Under the pieces are notes generated by a model. The model did not search any database, was not told the origin of the DNA, and worked only from the letters and a program-made list of their open reading frames with translations. Below, piece after piece: positions 17,520-26,962 of a DNA stretch of 58,859 bases. Position 1 is the first letter of the stretch, and the number at the start of each line of letters is the position of its first letter. Source of the DNA: Cyanobacteria bacterium M_surface_10_m1_298 (lineage in GTDB: Bacteria > Cyanobacteriota > Cyanobacteriia > PCC-6307 > Cyanobiaceae); the NCBI GenBank assembly GCA_016882485.1, contig VGPT01000007.1:1-58859 (forward strand). The letters are read 5' to 3'. The position numbers and the translations under genes are program-made.

Positions 17520-19315
17520 GGGGCTTCGGGCACTGCCGCCGCATCGAGCCGGCGCGGGTCGGCGACCCCCAGGCTGCCGCTGGAGCGCACCTCCACGGAG
17601 TTGGCCGATCCCATCGCCGGTGCCAGCACCAGGCGGTGCCCCATCGCCTCAAGACGCTGAATCGTGTCGGGGCTCAGACCCTGCTCGATACTGATCTGAT
17701 CGGGCCAGAGCTGGCTGTGAATCCGCGGCACCGCGACCGCCGACGCCAGGTTGAGGCCATGCACGAGGCGATTGAGCAGCACCTGCAACACCGTGGTGAT
17801 GATCCGGCTGCCCCCTGGGGAACCGGTGGCCAGCAGAGGGCGACCATCGGCATGAAACACCAGGGTGGGGGTCATGGAGCTGAGGGGTCTGCGGCCTGGA
17901 GCGATGGCGTTCTGATCACCCTGGCGCAGGCCGTAGGCGTTGGGCGCACCAGGCTTGGCGCTGAAGTCATCCATCTCGTTGTTGAGCAGAAAGCCAGCCC
18001 CCGGCACGCTGATGCCGTTGCCGTAGGCGGTGTTGAGGGTGGTGGTGGTAGCCACCAGGCCTCCATCCCGATCGACCACCGAGAGGTGGGTGGTGTTGGT
18101 GCCCTCCGCCAGGGGGCTGGGTTCCGCCTCGAGCTCGGTGGCCGGTCGATGACGATCGGCTCGCAAGCGTTGCCGTTGCTCGCGGGCATAGCGAGGGCTT
18201 AGGAGACGATCAAGGGGCATCGCCACCTGATCGGGATCACCCAGCAGGCGATTGCGATCGCGGTAGGCCAGATTCACGGCCTCCACCATCGGGTGGAGCG
18301 AGGCGGCACTGTTGAGCCCCGTGGCCTGCAGGGGCAAGGGCTCCAGCACCTGGAGCAGCTGCAACAGTGTGGCTCCCCCTCCACTGGGCGGGGGCATGGT
18401 CAGCACGCGATAGCCGCGGAACGAAGCCGCCAGGGGAGTCATCCAGGGAGCCCGGTAAGCCTGAAGGTCGGCCCGGCTGATCAGACCGCCCCGATCGCGC
18501 ATCAAGCGCACCAAGGCCTCACCCAAACGGCCCCGGTAGAAACAACTGGGGCCCTCCTGGGCCAGGCAGCGCAGGCTGGAGCCCAGGGCCGGCTGACGCA
18601 GCCGCTCTCCGGGCTCGTAGGGGCTGCCATCCGCCTTGAAGAACTGCCGGGCGCTGGTGGGATCGGCCTTCAGCAGCGGCGCCGCGGCCTTGAGGGAGGC
18701 ACTGAGCTCCGCCCCCACAGGGAAGCCCTGTTCCGCGAGATCAATGGCCGGTTGCAGCACCGTTGTCCAGGGCAAGCAGCCATAGCGCTGCTGCACCTGG
18801 GCCAGCCCCGCCACCGTTCCAGGAACACCGCTGCTGAGCAGGCTGCGCAGGGCTCGCTCCCGGTTCACACTGCCATCGGGATTCAAAAAGAGATCGGCAT
18901 GGGCCCCCGCCGGAGCCATCTCGCGGAAGTTGAGGGCGATCGCTTCACCGCGGCCGAGGGCCATGGCCTGCGGCAGGGCCGGTGCGCGCCGCACCGCCGG
19001 GCAGGTGCTGATCGCTCCGCTGCGCGGCAGCCAGAGCACTAGAAAACCACCTCCACCGAGATTGCCGGCTTGCGGCAGCGTGACTGCCAGGGCGAAGGAG
19101 GTGGCCACCGCCGCATCCACGGCATTGCCACCACGGCGCAGGATCGCAGCCCCCACCGCCGCCGCCTGAGCCTCCTGGGCCGCCACCAGGCCACCACGGG
19201 ATTCGATCGGATGGAAGCGCTGGCTGGCCTCCTGCAACAGATTGGCCCGGGCTGCGGGAGCGCCGACCGCCACGGCCATCAAGGAGAGGGTGGTGGTGAC
19301 CAGAGATCGCTTCAT
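17516..19315 (-). CDS. ggt: Gamma-glutamyltransferase (periplasmic)
   Basis: It removes or transfers the gamma-glutamyl group of glutathione and related peptides in the periplasm. The 599-residue precursor has a signal peptide (MKRSLVTTTLSLMAVAVG, cleavage near ARA). It has the large-subunit motif RRGGNAVDAAVATSFALAV and the autoprocessing site with nucleophilic Thr in GTNTTHLSVVD, then NNEMDDFSAKPG and a glycine-rich GSPGGSRI near the C-terminus. ATG at 19315 overlaps the 5-oxoprolinase stop by one base, so the two are translationally coupled; the longer frame to 19471 is rejected. Confidence 0.93.
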
Positions 19316-22300
19316 CACGGCAGCACCCCGAAGCCACCGCCGCCGGGGGTCGCGATGCACAGCCGATCTCCGCTGTCGAGCTCCACCTGCACCGAACCGG
19401 GTAGGGATTCGCGGCGACCGTCTGCTCGGATCACGCGGTTCTCCCCGCAGCTCGCCGCTGCACCACCGCACAATCCAAAGGGGGGCACCACCCGACTACC
19501 GGTGAGGAGCGATGCGCTGAGGGGTTCGAGGGCTCTGAGCTCCCGCACCACCCCATCCCCTCCAGACCAGCGACCGGCACCACCGCTGCCGCGGCGGATG
19601 GCAAAGCGCTCCAGGCGCACCGGCAAACGCTGCTCCAGGATTTCGGGATCGGTGAGGCGCGAATTGGTCATGTGACTCTGCACCGCATCAGCGCCCGGAA
19701 ACCCCTCTCCGGCTCCGGTTCCGCCGCAGATCGTCTCGTAGTACTGACAGCGGTCGTTGCCGAAGCTGAGGTTGTTCATCGTTCCCTGGCACGCTGCCAG
19801 GGCTCCCACGGCGGCGAACAGGGCATTAGCGACCGCCTGGGAGGTTTCCACATTGCCGGCCACCACCGCCGCCGGCGGCAGGGGGTGCAGCAGACAGCCC
19901 GGAGGCACGATCAGCTCCAACGGCTCAAAGCAGCCGGCGTTCAGAGGAATCGCCTCCCGCACCAGGCAACGGAAGGCGTAGAGCACCACCGCCTTGGTGA
20001 TCGCCAACGGGGCATTGAGGTTGCTGGGTTGCTGCGCTGAGGTGCCACTGAAATCGATCCGGGCCCGGCGGGCCTTGTGATCCACACTCAGGCGCACGGC
20101 GATCTGCAGGCCGCCATCCATTGCCACGCAGGCTTCCCCATCGCTGAGCCGATCGAGCACCTGCCGCACCGCCTCCGCGGCCTGGGCCTGACCATGGGCC
20201 ATAAAGGCGAGAACCCGCTCCTGACCCTCGGCCTGCATCAGCGCCTGGAGGCGTTGCACCCCAAGATCATTGGCGGCCAACTGGGCCTGCAGATCCGCCA
20301 ACAACTGCTCAGGGTTGCGCACCGGCCAGGGCCCCGCGGCCAGCCGCTCGCGCCACTGCTGCTCCAGCAGCACCCCGGAGCACACCAGGGGCACGTTGTC
20401 GAGCAGCAAACCCTCCTCCTCAATGCTGCGGCTCCCCGCTGGCATGGACCCGGGGCAGATGCCACCCACATCGGCGTGATGGCCGCGGGAGGCCACGAAG
20501 GCGATCGGCTCGGCCCCACCGGCAGCGGGGAACAGCGGCGTGATCAGGGTCAGATCGGGCAGATGGGTGCCCCCGTTGAACGGGTTGTTGGACACCACCG
20601 CATCGCCGGGGGCCAGGGGCTCGAGCTCTCCGCGTTGCACCGCCTGCTGCAAGGCCACCACGCTCTCCCCCATGGAACCGAGGTGCACAGGGATGTGGGG
20701 GGCATTGGCCACCAGCCGCCCCTGCCCATCAAACAGAGCGCAGGAGAAGTCGAGGCGCTCCTTGATGTTGACCGACACGCTGGTTTGCTGCAGCCGGGTG
20801 CCCATCTGCTCCGCGATCGCCATGAAGCGATGGCTGAACAGCTCCAGGCTCACGGGATCAGCCTGGGTGACGTCGCTGCGCCGGTCGCGATCCGACCCCA
20901 CGGCGTTTGAACGCGACAAGAGAAGGGCACCACCGGGCCAACAGCGGGCCCGCCAACCGGGCAGCAGCAGGTTGGTGCCAGTGGGCTCACAGATCAGGGC
21001 CGGCCCCTCGATCGACTGATCCACGGGGAGGCCAGCCCGTGACCAAAGCGCTACCTGACGCCAGGCTCCAGCGACATAGAGCGGAATCCTGTCGGGCTCA
21101 ATCGCCTCCCCGCGCTGAAAGGCCGCTGTGTGCAACGACTCCCCGGGCCAGGTGAGCTCCAGGGTGATCCGCTCGACGATCAGCTCAGGGTTCGCTCCCG
21201 GCCGGTAGCCGTAACGCGCCTGGAACTGCTGCAGAAACTGCTCCTGCAGAGATTCGATCGACCGGAGGCCATCCGGCCAGGCCAGCGGCAGAGTCTGATC
21301 CCGCCCGGCCAGGCGGATCTGCAACCAGCGCTGCACCGCTGCGCCCTCAGCACCTTCAGAGCCCTCTGCACCCTGGAGGGCGGCGGCCCTGCGCTCCAGC
21401 TCCGGCAACAGGGAATCCTGCAGCGGTAATCCCACGGGCTGCTCGCGCAGCTGTCCTTCATCGGCCAGGCCGATCCCATAGGCGGAGAGCACCCCCGCCA
21501 GGGGATGCAACAACACCTTCTCCATCCCGAGCTGCTCCGCCAGGGCACAGGCGTGCTGACCGCCAGCGCCGCCAAAGCAACAGAGCACGGCCTGCCGCAC
21601 ATCGTGGCCCTGCTGGATCGAGATGCGCCGGATCGCTTCTGCCATGCGCTCCAAGGCAACCGCCAGCGCCCCCTCGGCGGCCTCTTCCGGGGTGCACTGC
21701 AGGCGATCCGCCAACCGCGCGAAGCGCTCCTGCACCACCTCCCGATCCAGGGGTTGGTCGCTGTGCGGGCCAAAGACCGCCGGGAAGCGCTCCGGCCTCA
21801 AGCGCCCCAGCAGCAGGTTGGCATCGGTGATCGTGAGCGGGCCGCCGCGGCGATAACAGGCCGGCCCGGGATCGGCTCCGGCGGATTCGGGCCCCACCCG
21901 CAGGCATTGACCATCGAACTGCAACTGGGATCCACCACCTGCCGCCACGGTGTGGATGTCGAGCATGGGCGCCTGAATCGGCAGGCCCGCCAACTCCACC
22001 TGCTCCCGCCTCGACCAGGGGCCATCGCAGTAACAGACATCGGTGGAGGTGCCGCCCATGTCGAAGCCCACGATCCGATCAAACCCCGCCGCTGTGGCCG
22101 TGCGCACCGCCCCCACCAGCCCCCCGGCCGGTCCGGAGAGGATCGTGTCCTTCGCCCGCAGTTGTGCGGAGGAGGCGAGCACACCGCTCGATTGCATCAC
22201 CCGCAGGGGCACATGGGGGCCCAGGGCCACCTCCAGTTGCTGCAGATAGTCCCGCAGCACAGGGCCCACCGCTGCCTCGAGCACGGTGGTGTGTCCGCGG

Positions 22301-22920
22301 GGCACCAGGCGCGGCAACGCACTCACCTGATGGGAGAGGGCGATTTGCTCAAAACCGAACGTCTCCAGCCAGGAGCCGAGTTGCCGCTCATGGCTCGGAT
22401 TGGTGGTGCTATGGAGCAGGGCAACCGCAACACTGCGGCAGCCATCGGCCCGGGCCTGCTGCAGCGCCTGCTTAAGAGCGTGATCAAGATGCAGGGGCTG
22501 AAGCTCTCGCCCCTGGGCATCAAGACGGCCCTGCACCTCAATCACCCTCTGGTGGAGCGGTTCAGGGCGCGTGATCGCTAAGGCGAACAGATCCGGGCGG
22601 TGCTGATCACCGATCTGCAGAAGATCCGCGAAGCCGGCGTTCACCAGCAGCGCGCAAGGGGCACCCTTTCGCTCGAGGAAGGCGTTGGTGGCCACGGTGG
22701 TGCCAAGGCGCACCTCATCCACCAGACCAGGAGGGATCTCTGCGGGGCTGCCTTCGAGATTGAGCCAGTCGCGAATCACCCGCACCGCGGGATCGCCCGG
22801 GCACTGAGGCTGCTCGGAGAGCACCTTGCGCACCAACAGTTCTCCCTGGGGCGTGCGCGCCACCAGATCGGTGAAGGTGCCGCCGCGATCGATCCAAAAC
22901 CGCCAGCCGGATGGCGCCAT
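19315..22920 (-). CDS. oplaH: ATP-dependent 5-oxoprolinase, fused HyuA-HyuB type
   Basis: It hydrolyses 5-oxo-L-proline (pyroglutamate) to glutamate with ATP. At 1201 residues it is a full-length single-chain enzyme: N-terminal HyuA part (FWIDRGGTFTDLVAR; KDTILSGPAGGLVGA; GFDMGGTSTDV) and C-terminal HyuB part (from about residue 660, RFMAIAEQMGTRLQQTS; SNNPFNGGTHLPD; RGHHADVGGI; GGGGFG). The separate HyuA and HyuB genes of hydantoinases are fused here, which favours oxoprolinase over hydantoinase. It is coupled to ggt and divergent from a LysR regulator 29 bases away. Confidence 0.92.
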   Translation of the reverse strand: MAPSGWRFWIDRGGTFTDLVARTPQGELLVRKVLSEQPQCPGDPAVRVIRDWLNLEGSPAEIPPGLVDEVRLGTTVATNAFLERKGAPCALLVNAGFADLLQIGDQHRPDLFALAITRPEPLHQRVIEVQGRLDAQGRELQPLHLDHALKQALQQARADGCRSVAVALLHSTTNPSHERQLGSWLETFGFEQIALSHQVSALPRLVPRGHTTVLEAAVGPVLRDYLQQLEVALGPHVPLRVMQSSGVLASSAQLRAKDTILSGPAGGLVGAVRTATAAGFDRIVGFDMGGTSTDVCYCDGPWSRREQVELAGLPIQAPMLDIHTVAAGGGSQLQFDGQCLRVGPESAGADPGPACYRRGGPLTITDANLLLGRLRPERFPAVFGPHSDQPLDREVVQERFARLADRLQCTPEEAAEGALAVALERMAEAIRRISIQQGHDVRQAVLCCFGGAGGQHACALAEQLGMEKVLLHPLAGVLSAYGIGLADEGQLREQPVGLPLQDSLLPELERRAAALQGAEGSEGAEGAAVQRWLQIRLAGRDQTLPLAWPDGLRSIESLQEQFLQQFQARYGYRPGANPELIVERITLELTWPGESLHTAAFQRGEAIEPDRIPLYVAGAWRQVALWSRAGLPVDQSIEGPALICEPTGTNLLLPGWRARCWPGGALLLSRSNAVGSDRDRRSDVTQADPVSLELFSHRFMAIAEQMGTRLQQTSVSVNIKERLDFSCALFDGQGRLVANAPHIPVHLGSMGESVVALQQAVQRGELEPLAPGDAVVSNNPFNGGTHLPDLTLITPLFPAAGGAEPIAFVASRGHHADVGGICPGSMPAGSRSIEEEGLLLDNVPLVCSGVLLEQQWRERLAAGPWPVRNPEQLLADLQAQLAANDLGVQRLQALMQAEGQERVLAFMAHGQAQAAEAVRQVLDRLSDGEACVAMDGGLQIAVRLSVDHKARRARIDFSGTSAQQPSNLNAPLAITKAVVLYAFRCLVREAIPLNAGCFEPLELIVPPGCLLHPLPPAAVVAGNVETSQAVANALFAAVGALAACQGTMNNLSFGNDRCQYYETICGGTGAGEGFPGADAVQSHMTNSRLTDPEILEQRLPVRLERFAIRRGSGGAGRWSGGDGVVRELRALEPLSASLLTGSRVVPPFGLCGGAAASCGENRVIRADGRRESLPGSVQVELDSGDRLCIATPGGGGFGVLP

Positions 22921-22949
22921 GCGGAAGCGATCGGTCTGGGTGCAATCCT

Positions 22950-23846
22950 ATGAACCGCCGGGCTCTGGGAACGGTGGTTGATCTCGAGACCCTGGCGGCC
23001 TTCGATGGCCTGCTCTGGCTGCGCACCGGAGAAGCGGCCGCCCAGAAGCTCTGCCTCAACCAATCCACGGTGTCCCGGCGTACCAAACAGTGTCAGGCGC
23101 TGTTTGCTGTCGCGTGCAGCAAGAGCGATGGCGAGTGGGATCTGCTGGAGGAGGCCACGCTCCTCAATGCAGAACGGCGCGTGCATCAACAGGCCCGCTG
23201 GGCGGGCATGGCACCACTGCGGTTGGAGGGCACCTATTGGAGCGGCCCCCTGCTCTGCGACCCCATCCCCGAGGGCTGGATGCTCGGGCTCTGCAACATC
23301 GTGGGAACAGCGCGCAACCTCTCCCTGCTCCGGCTTGGGATTGTCGATGCCTGGATCGGAGCGGGGCCCGATCTTCCCGAAGCTGACGACCCGGATCTCA
23401 CCAGCCTGCCCCTCTCGGAGATGCCGGTGCACTGCGTGGTGGCCCCGAACCACCCCCTGCTGCTGCAGAGCGATCTGAGCTTTAACGATCTCGCCGCCTT
23501 CCCCAGCCTGGCCCTGCCAGCGGGGGCCTACCCGAAGGTGGAGCAAGCCCTGAAGCAAATCGGCCTCTGGTCGTCGCCAGTGCGCATGAAGCGCTACGAC
23601 CGAAACCTCTGGGAGGGCAGGAGCGAGAGCGAACTGACCATCGGCTACGCCACGGCGATGAGCCTTGAGCTCTGCGGAGACAGCCTCCAACGCCTCCCCC
23701 TCGACCTGCCAATTCGATCCGGGGATGCCCTGGTGATCAAGCGGGAGTTTGAGGGCTCAGAGCAGATCGCCCAACTGCGGCAAACCCTCCTGGAACGGAT
23801 CCAACCCCTGGCCGCACGCCACCCGGAGATTGCAATCGCGGACTAG
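22950..23846 (+). CDS. LysR-family transcriptional regulator
   Basis: A 298-residue regulator with an N-terminal winged helix (TLAAFDGLLWLRTGEAAAQKLCLNQSTVSRRTKQ) and a type 2 periplasmic-binding-like effector domain. The recognition helix is a divergent but recognisable LysR pattern (QSTVSRR). It is divergent from the 5-oxoprolinase gene, the classical position for a LysR regulator of that operon. The effector is plausibly a gamma-glutamyl compound or 5-oxoproline, by inference. ATG at 22950 removes a poor 13-residue extension. The stop overlaps that of yajQ by four bases. Confidence 0.8.
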   Translation: MNRRALGTVVDLETLAAFDGLLWLRTGEAAAQKLCLNQSTVSRRTKQCQALFAVACSKSDGEWDLLEEATLLNAERRVHQQARWAGMAPLRLEGTYWSGPLLCDPIPEGWMLGLCNIVGTARNLSLLRLGIVDAWIGAGPDLPEADDPDLTSLPLSEMPVHCVVAPNHPLLLQSDLSFNDLAAFPSLALPAGAYPKVEQALKQIGLWSSPVRMKRYDRNLWEGRSESELTIGYATAMSLELCGDSLQRLPLDLPIRSGDALVIKREFEGSEQIAQLRQTLLERIQPLAARHPEIAIAD

Positions 23847-24334
23847 CGGTAGTTCTGGAACTGCAGGGGCACCTCCACGTCCTGCTGCTTGAGCAGCTGG
23901 ATCACGGCCTGAAGGTCATCCTTGCTCTTGCCGGTGATGCGCAGAGCATCCCCCTGGATCGCCACGGTGACCTTTTTGAGCTCATCGCGAATGGTTTTGC
24001 TGAGCGATTTCGCCAGCTCCTGGGAGAGCCCCTTGCGTAGCTTCACCACCTGCTTGATCTTGTTGCCTCCCACCGATTCGGGGGTCTGGAAGTCGAAGAT
24101 CTTCAGCGAGAGATTGCGCTTGGTGGCCTTCTGGCGCAGAACGTCCTCCACGGCCTGCAGGGTCATATCACTGGCCGTGGTGATGGTGAAGCTGGTCTCT
24201 TCGAGATCCACCTCCGTGCCGGAATCCTTGAGGTCGTAGCGGGTGGCGACATCGCGGCGCACCTGATCAAGGGTGTTCACCAATTCCTGCCAATCGAAAT
24301 CAGAAACGACGTCGAAGGAGTAGCTGGATGCCAT
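23843..24334 (-). CDS. yajQ: YajQ-family nucleotide-binding protein
   Basis: A 163-residue UPF0234 protein with the family start ASSYSFDVVSDFDWQELVNT and segments RYDLKDSGTEV and KKVTVAIQGDALRITGKSKDDLQAV. YajQ proteins bind nucleotides, with cyclic di-GMP reported for some members, and consist of two ferredoxin-like domains. ATG at 24334 matches the conserved family N-terminus; the longer frame to 24361 is rejected. Confidence 0.92.
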   Translation of the reverse strand: MASSYSFDVVSDFDWQELVNTLDQVRRDVATRYDLKDSGTEVDLEETSFTITTASDMTLQAVEDVLRQKATKRNLSLKIFDFQTPESVGGNKIKQVVKLRKGLSQELAKSLSKTIRDELKKVTVAIQGDALRITGKSKDDLQAVIQLLKQQDVEVPLQFQNYR

Positions 24335-24371
24335 GAAGGGCGTCAGGACCGTGCTGGCCACAGCCTAGAAA

Positions 24372-24389
24372 AGGAGGCAACTCCCTCCT
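24372..24389 (+). promoter_or_regulatory. Hairpin occluding a strong Shine-Dalgarno site
   Basis: AGGAGG (24372-24377) is followed after six bases by its exact complement CCTCCT (24384-24389), ending 10 bases before the MAPEG ATG at 24400. In the transcript this would hide an ideal ribosome binding site in a six-pair stem. It could also simply be two convergent elements in the short divergent promoter. Confidence 0.4.
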
Positions 24390-24399
24390 ATGGCCGCCG

Positions 24400-24816
24400 A
24401 TGCATCCAGCCTTTGCCTGGTCTCTCCTGCTCAGTGCGGGCGTTGTGGTGGCAAGCCTGGTGCCCCTGGGAGCCGCCCGATCCCAGGCCGACTTCCAGAT
24501 CAGTGACCTGGCGGCACCACGGGCGATGGCCGAGCGGCTACCCGAGTGGGGTAAGCGGGCCAACTGGGCCCATCTCAACAGCTTTGAGGCCTACATCCTG
24601 TTCGCACCCTCCGCCCTGCTGTGCCTGATTGCCGGGGTGAACAGCGGCGTGGCCATCGCCGCGGCCTGGGCCTATCCGGCCCTGCGGCTCGCCTACATCG
24701 CGGCCTACGTGGCCAACCTGCCCCCGCTTCGCTCCCTCTGCTGGGCCGGCGGCATGGTCTGCGCCGGAACTCTCTATCTCAGTGGTTTGCGTGCGGTGAT
24801 GGCCGCCTCCGGCTGA
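24400..24816 (+). CDS. MAPEG-family membrane protein
   Basis: A 138-residue inner-membrane protein with four hydrophobic helices and the MAPEG-type segment RANWAHLNSFEAYILFAPSAL, followed by YPALRLAYIAAYVANLPPLRSL. Bacterial MAPEG members may act in glutathione- or eicosanoid-like conjugation; substrates are unknown here. ATG at 24400 is used; an overlapping ATG at 24390 opens a different, short frame. Confidence 0.78.
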   Translation: MHPAFAWSLLLSAGVVVASLVPLGAARSQADFQISDLAAPRAMAERLPEWGKRANWAHLNSFEAYILFAPSALLCLIAGVNSGVAIAAAWAYPALRLAYIAAYVANLPPLRSLCWAGGMVCAGTLYLSGLRAVMAASG

Positions 24817-24830
24817 GGCTGAGAGCTGGG

Positions 24831-25343
24831 TCAGTCGAAGAACATCAGGCTGACCACCTTGCCCATGTCTTCGGCGGCGCGGCAGCTGGCCAGCAGCGTT
24901 TCGCTGTCGTGGAAGGCGAAACAGATCAACTGATCACAACGGCGAATGATCTCCTGATTGCAAAGGCTGCTGGCCATCGGCAACGGCAGTTCGTCGTTCT
25001 CAGGTTTCTCCACCAGGTGCAGCACCCGATCGAGCTGATCGCGGGATTCGCGGGGTTGACGCTCCAGGCTCTGGGGCAGAAGCACCGTGAGCCGGGCCGC
25101 ATCCACCTCGAGCACACTGCGAATCACCGCAGCATTGACCCCTTGGGCGCCGGAGGTGATCAGGCTGTGGCCCTCCTGGGCCAGGGAGCGGGACACCAAC
25201 TCCACCAGGTGCACCGACACCACAGGCACATGCCTGCTGCCGAGGATGGCGATGCGTCTCTTGCTGCGGTCCTGCAGCATCGCCAGCTCTTGGGCCAGGG
25301 TGTCAATCCGGTCGAGGGCCGGCAAATCAAGAGACCGGGTCAA
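24831..25343 (-). CDS. DprA/Smf-like Rossmann protein
   Basis: A 170-residue protein with a Rossmann-like core RRIAILGSRHVPVVS and the SLITSGAQGVNAAVI segment that resembles the nucleotide/ssDNA loop of DprA and LOG-type proteins, but it lacks the extra domains of full DprA. It may handle ssDNA or nucleotides. The N-terminal helix DRIDTLAQELAMLQDRSKR looks like a short coiled coil. Assignment is to the superfamily only. Confidence 0.62.
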   Translation of the reverse strand: MTRSLDLPALDRIDTLAQELAMLQDRSKRRIAILGSRHVPVVSVHLVELVSRSLAQEGHSLITSGAQGVNAAVIRSVLEVDAARLTVLLPQSLERQPRESRDQLDRVLHLVEKPENDELPLPMASSLCNQEIIRRCDQLICFAFHDSETLLASCRAAEDMGKVVSLMFFD

Positions 25344-25380
25344 CGCACAACACCTGCTGACAGTTTGAAATTAGCAGTGG

Positions 25381-26505
25381 TTATGCGGGAACCGGCAGCC
25401 GCAAGCGGGTGAACAGGGGCTCGAAATCACAGTGCTCCTCCACCAGGCGGAAGGCATAGGTGGCCTTGACGGATTCGTGCAGGCGTACCTGACCGAAGGC
25501 GTTTTCGATCACCTCCACCGTGGTGAGGGTGTCGTGCTCCACCTTCAGGATCGGAACCTCCAGCTCCTCGGCGCGAGAAATCAGTTGCGGCAGAGGATCC
25601 CCGGCCCCGGTGAGGATCAGGCACTGGGTGGAGGCCTCGAGGGCCGCCAACTGGATATCGGTGCGATCAGCCCCGGTGACCACCGCCATGTTGCGGCGGC
25701 GGCGGAAAAACTCCATCGCCGAATTCACATTCATTGCCCCGATCGAGAGGGTTTCCACCAAGAGGTCGTGCCGTTCGGCGCAGCAGAGGGTGCGAGCATC
25801 CAGACGCCTGGCCAGCTCTTCCACGGTGACGCTGCGCAGCAGCGGGGAGCGGGGCATCACCCCCAGCACCGGCAGCCCCAGGCGCTCCAGCGCAGGAACC
25901 ACCTCGGAGCGCAAGGCGTTCACCTGATCGGGTGGAACTCCATTCAGCACCACGCCAGCCAGGAGATCCCCCAACTGCTCCCTCGCCGCCAGCAGGGGCT
26001 CCACGCTGCCGCTGTCTTCCCAGGCATGCACCAACAGCACCGGAGCCTGGAGCCCTTCCGCCACCTGGGCGAGGCTGAGGCCATAGAGGCGCCCGTCGTT
26101 GAGGCTGCCGGAGGCCTCCATCACGGTGAGGCCCTCGGGATAGGTCTGCAGCTGCTGCCGCAGCGCCGCAAAGCCATCTCCAGGCAGCAGGTTGCCCTCC
26201 AGCAGGCGTTGGCGGGCGGTTTGGGAATCCTTCAGCAGAACCGAAGGCACCAACTGTTCATCCGCCAGGCCGAGGATCTGACCAACGAAGCGCACGTCAT
26301 CGTCGATCAGGCGGCCATCCGATCCGCCCACAGGAGCACTTTCGGCGCTGTCGGCCAGGGGCTTGCCCAGACGCACCGGCACACCCCGCTGCAGCAGCTG
26401 ACGGGCCAGACCCAGCACCAGCGCCGACTTGCCGCTGAAGGGCGCGCAGGATCCGATCAACAGAGCTGAAGAGCGGGCGGCTGTCGACGCGCTTCCCAGA
26501 TCCAT
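25381..26505 (-). CDS. Phosphotransacetylase-like ATPase with DRTGG domain
   Basis: A 374-residue cytosolic protein. The N-terminal AAA_26/BioD-type P-loop is CAPFSGKSALVLGLA, and a second half holds the DRTGG domain (VVTGADRTDIQLAALE) as in the N-terminal part of bacterial Pta. The catalytic phosphotransacetylase domain is absent, so it is probably regulatory or of unknown activity. It precedes the DprA-like gene by 37 bases on the same strand. Confidence 0.75.
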   Translation of the reverse strand: MDLGSASTAARSSALLIGSCAPFSGKSALVLGLARQLLQRGVPVRLGKPLADSAESAPVGGSDGRLIDDDVRFVGQILGLADEQLVPSVLLKDSQTARQRLLEGNLLPGDGFAALRQQLQTYPEGLTVMEASGSLNDGRLYGLSLAQVAEGLQAPVLLVHAWEDSGSVEPLLAAREQLGDLLAGVVLNGVPPDQVNALRSEVVPALERLGLPVLGVMPRSPLLRSVTVEELARRLDARTLCCAERHDLLVETLSIGAMNVNSAMEFFRRRRNMAVVTGADRTDIQLAALEASTQCLILTGAGDPLPQLISRAEELEVPILKVEHDTLTTVEVIENAFGQVRLHESVKATYAFRLVEEHCDFEPLFTRLRLPVPA

Positions 26506-26529
26506 GGACCCTTAGTCGTTCGCGGGAAT

Positions 26530-26949
26530 CTAAGTCGGGCCCGCGGAGGGAGCGCTGCCCAGGAGCAACCATTGCCAAAAGCTCTCCGGCAGATCTGCCG
26601 ACTGGGCCTGCGCTCCTCCGGCAGCGAGCCAATCCATCAGCCACAGCACCAGTTGATAGGTGGCGATGGAGCAGCGGTAGTGGGCCTCGCTGTTGGCGCT
26701 GTCCGATCCGGCGGAGCGGGTTGGATCCGCCGCCACCAGAAGCTCAAGCTGGGCCGGCTCCAGGGGGGCCACTCCCGCCTGCCAGCGCAGCTGAAAGGGC
26801 CTCTCCCCAGCCGGGCGCAGGGGGCGGACGCCGCGGATCTCCCCCGCCGCCAGCTGCTCGAGCGCCTGCTGCAGACCGTCGGCGCGCACGCTCCCCTGGC
26901 AGTAGGGAGCGAACAGGGCCACCAGACCGGCCGACATGCCGTTGCGCAT
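26530..26949 (-). CDS. Hypothetical protein, unrecognised
   Basis: A 139-residue protein with the pattern GLVALFAPYCQGSVRADGLQQALEQL and a C-terminal helix LVLWLMDWLAAGG. It is not clearly membrane-bound and has no recognised domain. ATG at 26949 (MRNGMSAG) is the plausible start, because the upstream frame to 27387 lies entirely over the divergent SDR gene. It ends 24 bases before the phosphotransacetylase-like gene, suggesting one transcript. Confidence 0.6.
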   Translation of the reverse strand: MRNGMSAGLVALFAPYCQGSVRADGLQQALEQLAAGEIRGVRPLRPAGERPFQLRWQAGVAPLEPAQLELLVAADPTRSAGSDSANSEAHYRCSIATYQLVLWLMDWLAAGGAQAQSADLPESFWQWLLLGSAPSAGPT

Positions 26950-26962
26950 CGCTGATCCGAGG

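Noticed and set aside
21505-22581. Antisense frame of 358 codons inside the 5-oxoprolinase gene
   Set aside because: Composition is Gln/Arg/His-rich without domains; the opposite strand encodes a continuous, well-recognised enzyme.
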